Shown: positions 5,683-6,694 of the stretch, piece by piece
How the letters are laid out: every line of letters begins with the position of its first letter
How positions within the stretch are numbered: position 1 is the stretch's first letter
From: an archaeon
GTDB lineage: Archaea; Thermoproteota; Nitrososphaeria; Nitrososphaerales; CADDZS01
NCBI GenBank assembly: GCA_021806865.1
Contig: JAKAPU010000148.1
Coordinates: forward strand, 1 to 6,694
Length of the DNA: 6,694 nt
Direction of reading: 5' to 3'
Program-made: the position numbers and the translations under genes
Notes under the pieces: model-generated
The model's input: only the letters and a program-made list of their open reading frames with translations
Told to the model about the DNA's origin: nothing
Database searches by the model: none

Positions 5683-5851
5683 ATCGGACTACCTTTTGAG
5701 ATTTTTTGGGTTGAGTGGGTGAGTGAATGATCACATCGCGAAGATTGACTTGCTTGCAGCTCCAACCGGCTAGCACTTTTAAGCTATCGGAGTGCACTAG
5801 AAGCTTTGGCGATCGCGCAGGCTCAAAATTTGTAAATTTGATCGGCCAATT
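5683..5851 (-). promoter_or_regulatory. Spacer with possible promoter for the interrupted gene
   Basis: No credible long reading frame is present. On the minus strand a TTAAAA element at 5782-5777 could be a weak TATA box, placing a start of transcription near 5755 and a leader of about 70 bases before the TTG at 5682. Around it lies an imperfect inverted repeat (CCGGCTAGC...GCTATCGG, 5766-5790). Next to that are the palindromes AGTGCACT (5791-5798) and GCGATCGC (inside 5808-5818). An AAATTT-GTA-AATTT-type AT-rich dyad lies near 5826-5839. Such clustering suggests a control region, though each element alone is unremarkable. I see no T-rich terminator for the upstream gene. Confidence 0.3.
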
Positions 5852-6196
5852 CTATTGAGCCGAGCCAACCTCATTTTCATTTTCATCCTCGTCTCCAAAC
5901 TCATAGTCCCAGTCCCAAGCGGCGCAGTAATGCCACTTGGTCTCAACTTTCGCTTTCGGATCCAGTTGTTTGACAATCGAAGTGATTTCCTTGTGCGCTT
6001 CCTCTTCCGATTCTCCGCCGCATAGAGCTGCTAGCCCTTCAATGATCAGCACTTTAGCGCCGTCTATCTCCTCGAAGCTTGTCTCCGGATCCTGTGACAG
6101 GTAGAGGTAACCGTTTGACTTGAGCGATTCCACAAATGGCATCGGGTCCTGAAACTGAGTGCTAATCTCGTATCTGACGTCGAAGTCTCTGCTCAT
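5852..6196 (-). CDS. Acidic alpha/beta protein, unknown function
   Basis: A 114-residue protein that I cannot assign. The predicted order is strand (DFDVRYEIS, 4-12), helix (18-28), strand near 46-52 (GAKVLIIEG), helix 62-78, then two strands (KVETKWHYCAAWDWDYEF, 83-100). This looks like a small ferredoxin-like or ACT-like alpha/beta fold. The chain ends in a strongly acidic tail (GDEDENENE, 101-109), partly encoded by a repeated GAAAAT hexamer. No catalytic motif stands out. The W88, W94, W96 cluster with H89 and C91 could form an aromatic surface. The ATG at 6196 is the first start after the preceding gene, and the sequence before it (GGCGGCGA) is a weak ribosome site. It is followed by a non-coding spacer of about 170 bases, so it probably ends its transcription unit. 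Confidence 0.75.
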   Translation of the reverse strand: MSRDFDVRYEISTQFQDPMPFVESLKSNGYLYLSQDPETSFEEIDGAKVLIIEGLAALCGGESEEEAHKEITSIVKQLDPKAKVETKWHYCAAWDWDYEFGDEDENENEVGSAQ

Positions 6197-6220
6197 TTAC
6201 AATTCGCCGCCTGCAAATTA

Positions 6221-6232
6221 TGATCCTGATCA
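6221..6232. repeat. Short dyad TGATC-CT-GATCA between two genes
   Basis: Perfect 5-bp arms around a 2-base centre lie in the 50-base spacer between the Cys/His protein and the acidic protein, about 25 bases upstream of the latter's ATG. It could be a protein-binding site. A dyad this short arises easily by chance, and no TATA box or T-run accompanies it. Confidence 0.2.
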
Positions 6233-6246
6233 ATCTGATTACGGAG

Positions 6247-6651
6247 TCAGCCCAGAGGGTTGTGCTTGTAAGGACCTGCGAGGAACTCCTCCGTTAGGCA
6301 GGATTCTTTGATCATTTTGTGTCCCTTGTGATACTTCCTGTCTTCCGGCGAATCCACTATTGAGCCGCGTTGACTGCATCCCTCCTCGTCGCAGCGATCT
6401 ATTGTTTCAGCGCAGTCTTTGACGCATGCTTCGAGCTCCTCGTACGTCCGAGGATTCCTCACATTGTGGCCCGCGTGTCCGGTATCTTTCAGATTTCTAT
6501 ATTTGTAGAAATCAACCCATGTCTTGCAATCTTCACAAAACAAGTAGTCTGATGCGGTCATTCCCTGAATTTCGGTAGTTGAAGTTAGTTCTTTGTGTTC
6601 AGCTGGCATATTGCTTGTAACGCCTCCATTTCCGTCGTCTCCAGCGATCAT
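6247..6651 (-). CDS. Small protein with two Cys/His metal-site candidates
   Basis: This is a 134-residue protein I do not recognise as a named family. A low-complexity N-terminus (1-30) precedes two similar Cys/His modules. The first is C39-x2-C42-x16-H59-x2-H62. The second is C87-x4-C92-x15-H108-x2-H111, with extra cysteines at 76, 80 and 118. The pair-of-Cys then HxxH order resembles treble-clef or B-box-like zinc sites, so binding of nucleic acid or a protein partner is plausible but not shown. The ATG at 6651 overlaps the preceding gene's TGA by four bases, which supports this start despite no clear ribosome site. In-frame ATGs at residues 15 and 31 are alternatives. No signal peptide or membrane segment is visible. 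The two modules may be an internal duplication. Confidence 0.7.
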   Translation of the reverse strand: MIAGDDGNGGVTSNMPAEHKELTSTTEIQGMTASDYLFCEDCKTWVDFYKYRNLKDTGHAGHNVRNPRTYEELEACVKDCAETIDRCDEEGCSQRGSIVDSPEDRKYHKGHKMIKESCLTEEFLAGPYKHNPLG

Positions 6652-6694
6652 TCAACATAGATCAGCTTGGATTTTGGAGCAGTCGCCTTCAATG
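6648..6694 (-). CDS. C-terminal end of an upstream gene (partial)
   Basis: Only the last 14 codons lie in the window. They read LKATAPKSKLIYVE and then TGA at 6650-6648. The stop overlaps the ATG of the next gene as ATGA, the usual sign of translational coupling in a compact operon. The other two frames of these 47 bases also close quickly, but neither gives such an overlap. The fragment is too short to identify. It matters mainly because it supports the start chosen at 6651 and shows that the operon continues upstream of the window. Confidence 0.5.
   Translation of the reverse strand, partial: LKATAPKSKLIYVE

Noticed and set aside
1..6694. CRISPR array, tRNA/rRNA genes, insertion sequence ends, transposase or integrase
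   Set aside because: I found no regularly spaced repeats, no RNA-gene signatures, no terminal inverted repeats with duplicated flanks, and no recombinase motifs in any frame.

Overview
The window looks archaeal. Every supported gene lies on the minus strand, so transcription runs from high to low coordinates. The one clear promoter has a TTTATATAT-type TATA box about 50 bases upstream of its start codon, followed by a strong GGAGG ribosome site. Several other starts are TTG or GTG with purine-rich sites, and genes are packed tightly with overlapping ATGA-type junctions. No ribosomal, metabolic or other core gene is present. The content (a winged-helix repressor, a GHKL ATPase, an interrupted nucleotide-hydrolase-like gene and many small unrecognised proteins) fits an archaeal virus, provirus, plasmid or defence-type accessory island. 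I cannot name the host lineage from this sequence.

Read in the direction of transcription. (1) 6694-5852: the last codons of an upstream gene, a protein with two Cys/His metal-site candidates (6247-6651) joined to it by an ATGA overlap, and an acidic alpha/beta protein (5852-6196). (2) 5851-5173: a spacer with a possible promoter, then a reading frame resembling the nucleoside 2-deoxyribosyltransferase-like effectors found with some retrons. It is cut by one in-frame TGA at 5584-5586. (3) 5172-4587: a well-marked promoter with a perfect 13-bp palindrome touching the TATA/BRE region, the ArsR-type winged-helix gene (4695-5078), and a 108-base spacer holding two perfect inverted repeats. (4) 4586-2058: an 842-residue GHKL ATPase with an S5-like second domain and a PTPDRERLK motif, an arrangement recalling phage rIIA and MORC proteins. 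(5) 1997-10: a run of six small genes plus one candidate micro-ORF, mostly acidic or helical, none recognised.

My working model is that the winged-helix protein controls itself through the palindrome and may also control the ATPase through the hairpin-containing spacer, with the small genes translated downstream as one or two polycistronic units. The ATPase plus its small genes is the best candidate for an undescribed conflict-type system (defence or counter-defence). The interrupted hydrolase-like gene next to it suggests a decayed or recoded second module. Both ideas are inferences. The sequence directly shows gene order, motifs, overlaps, palindromes and the in-frame stop.
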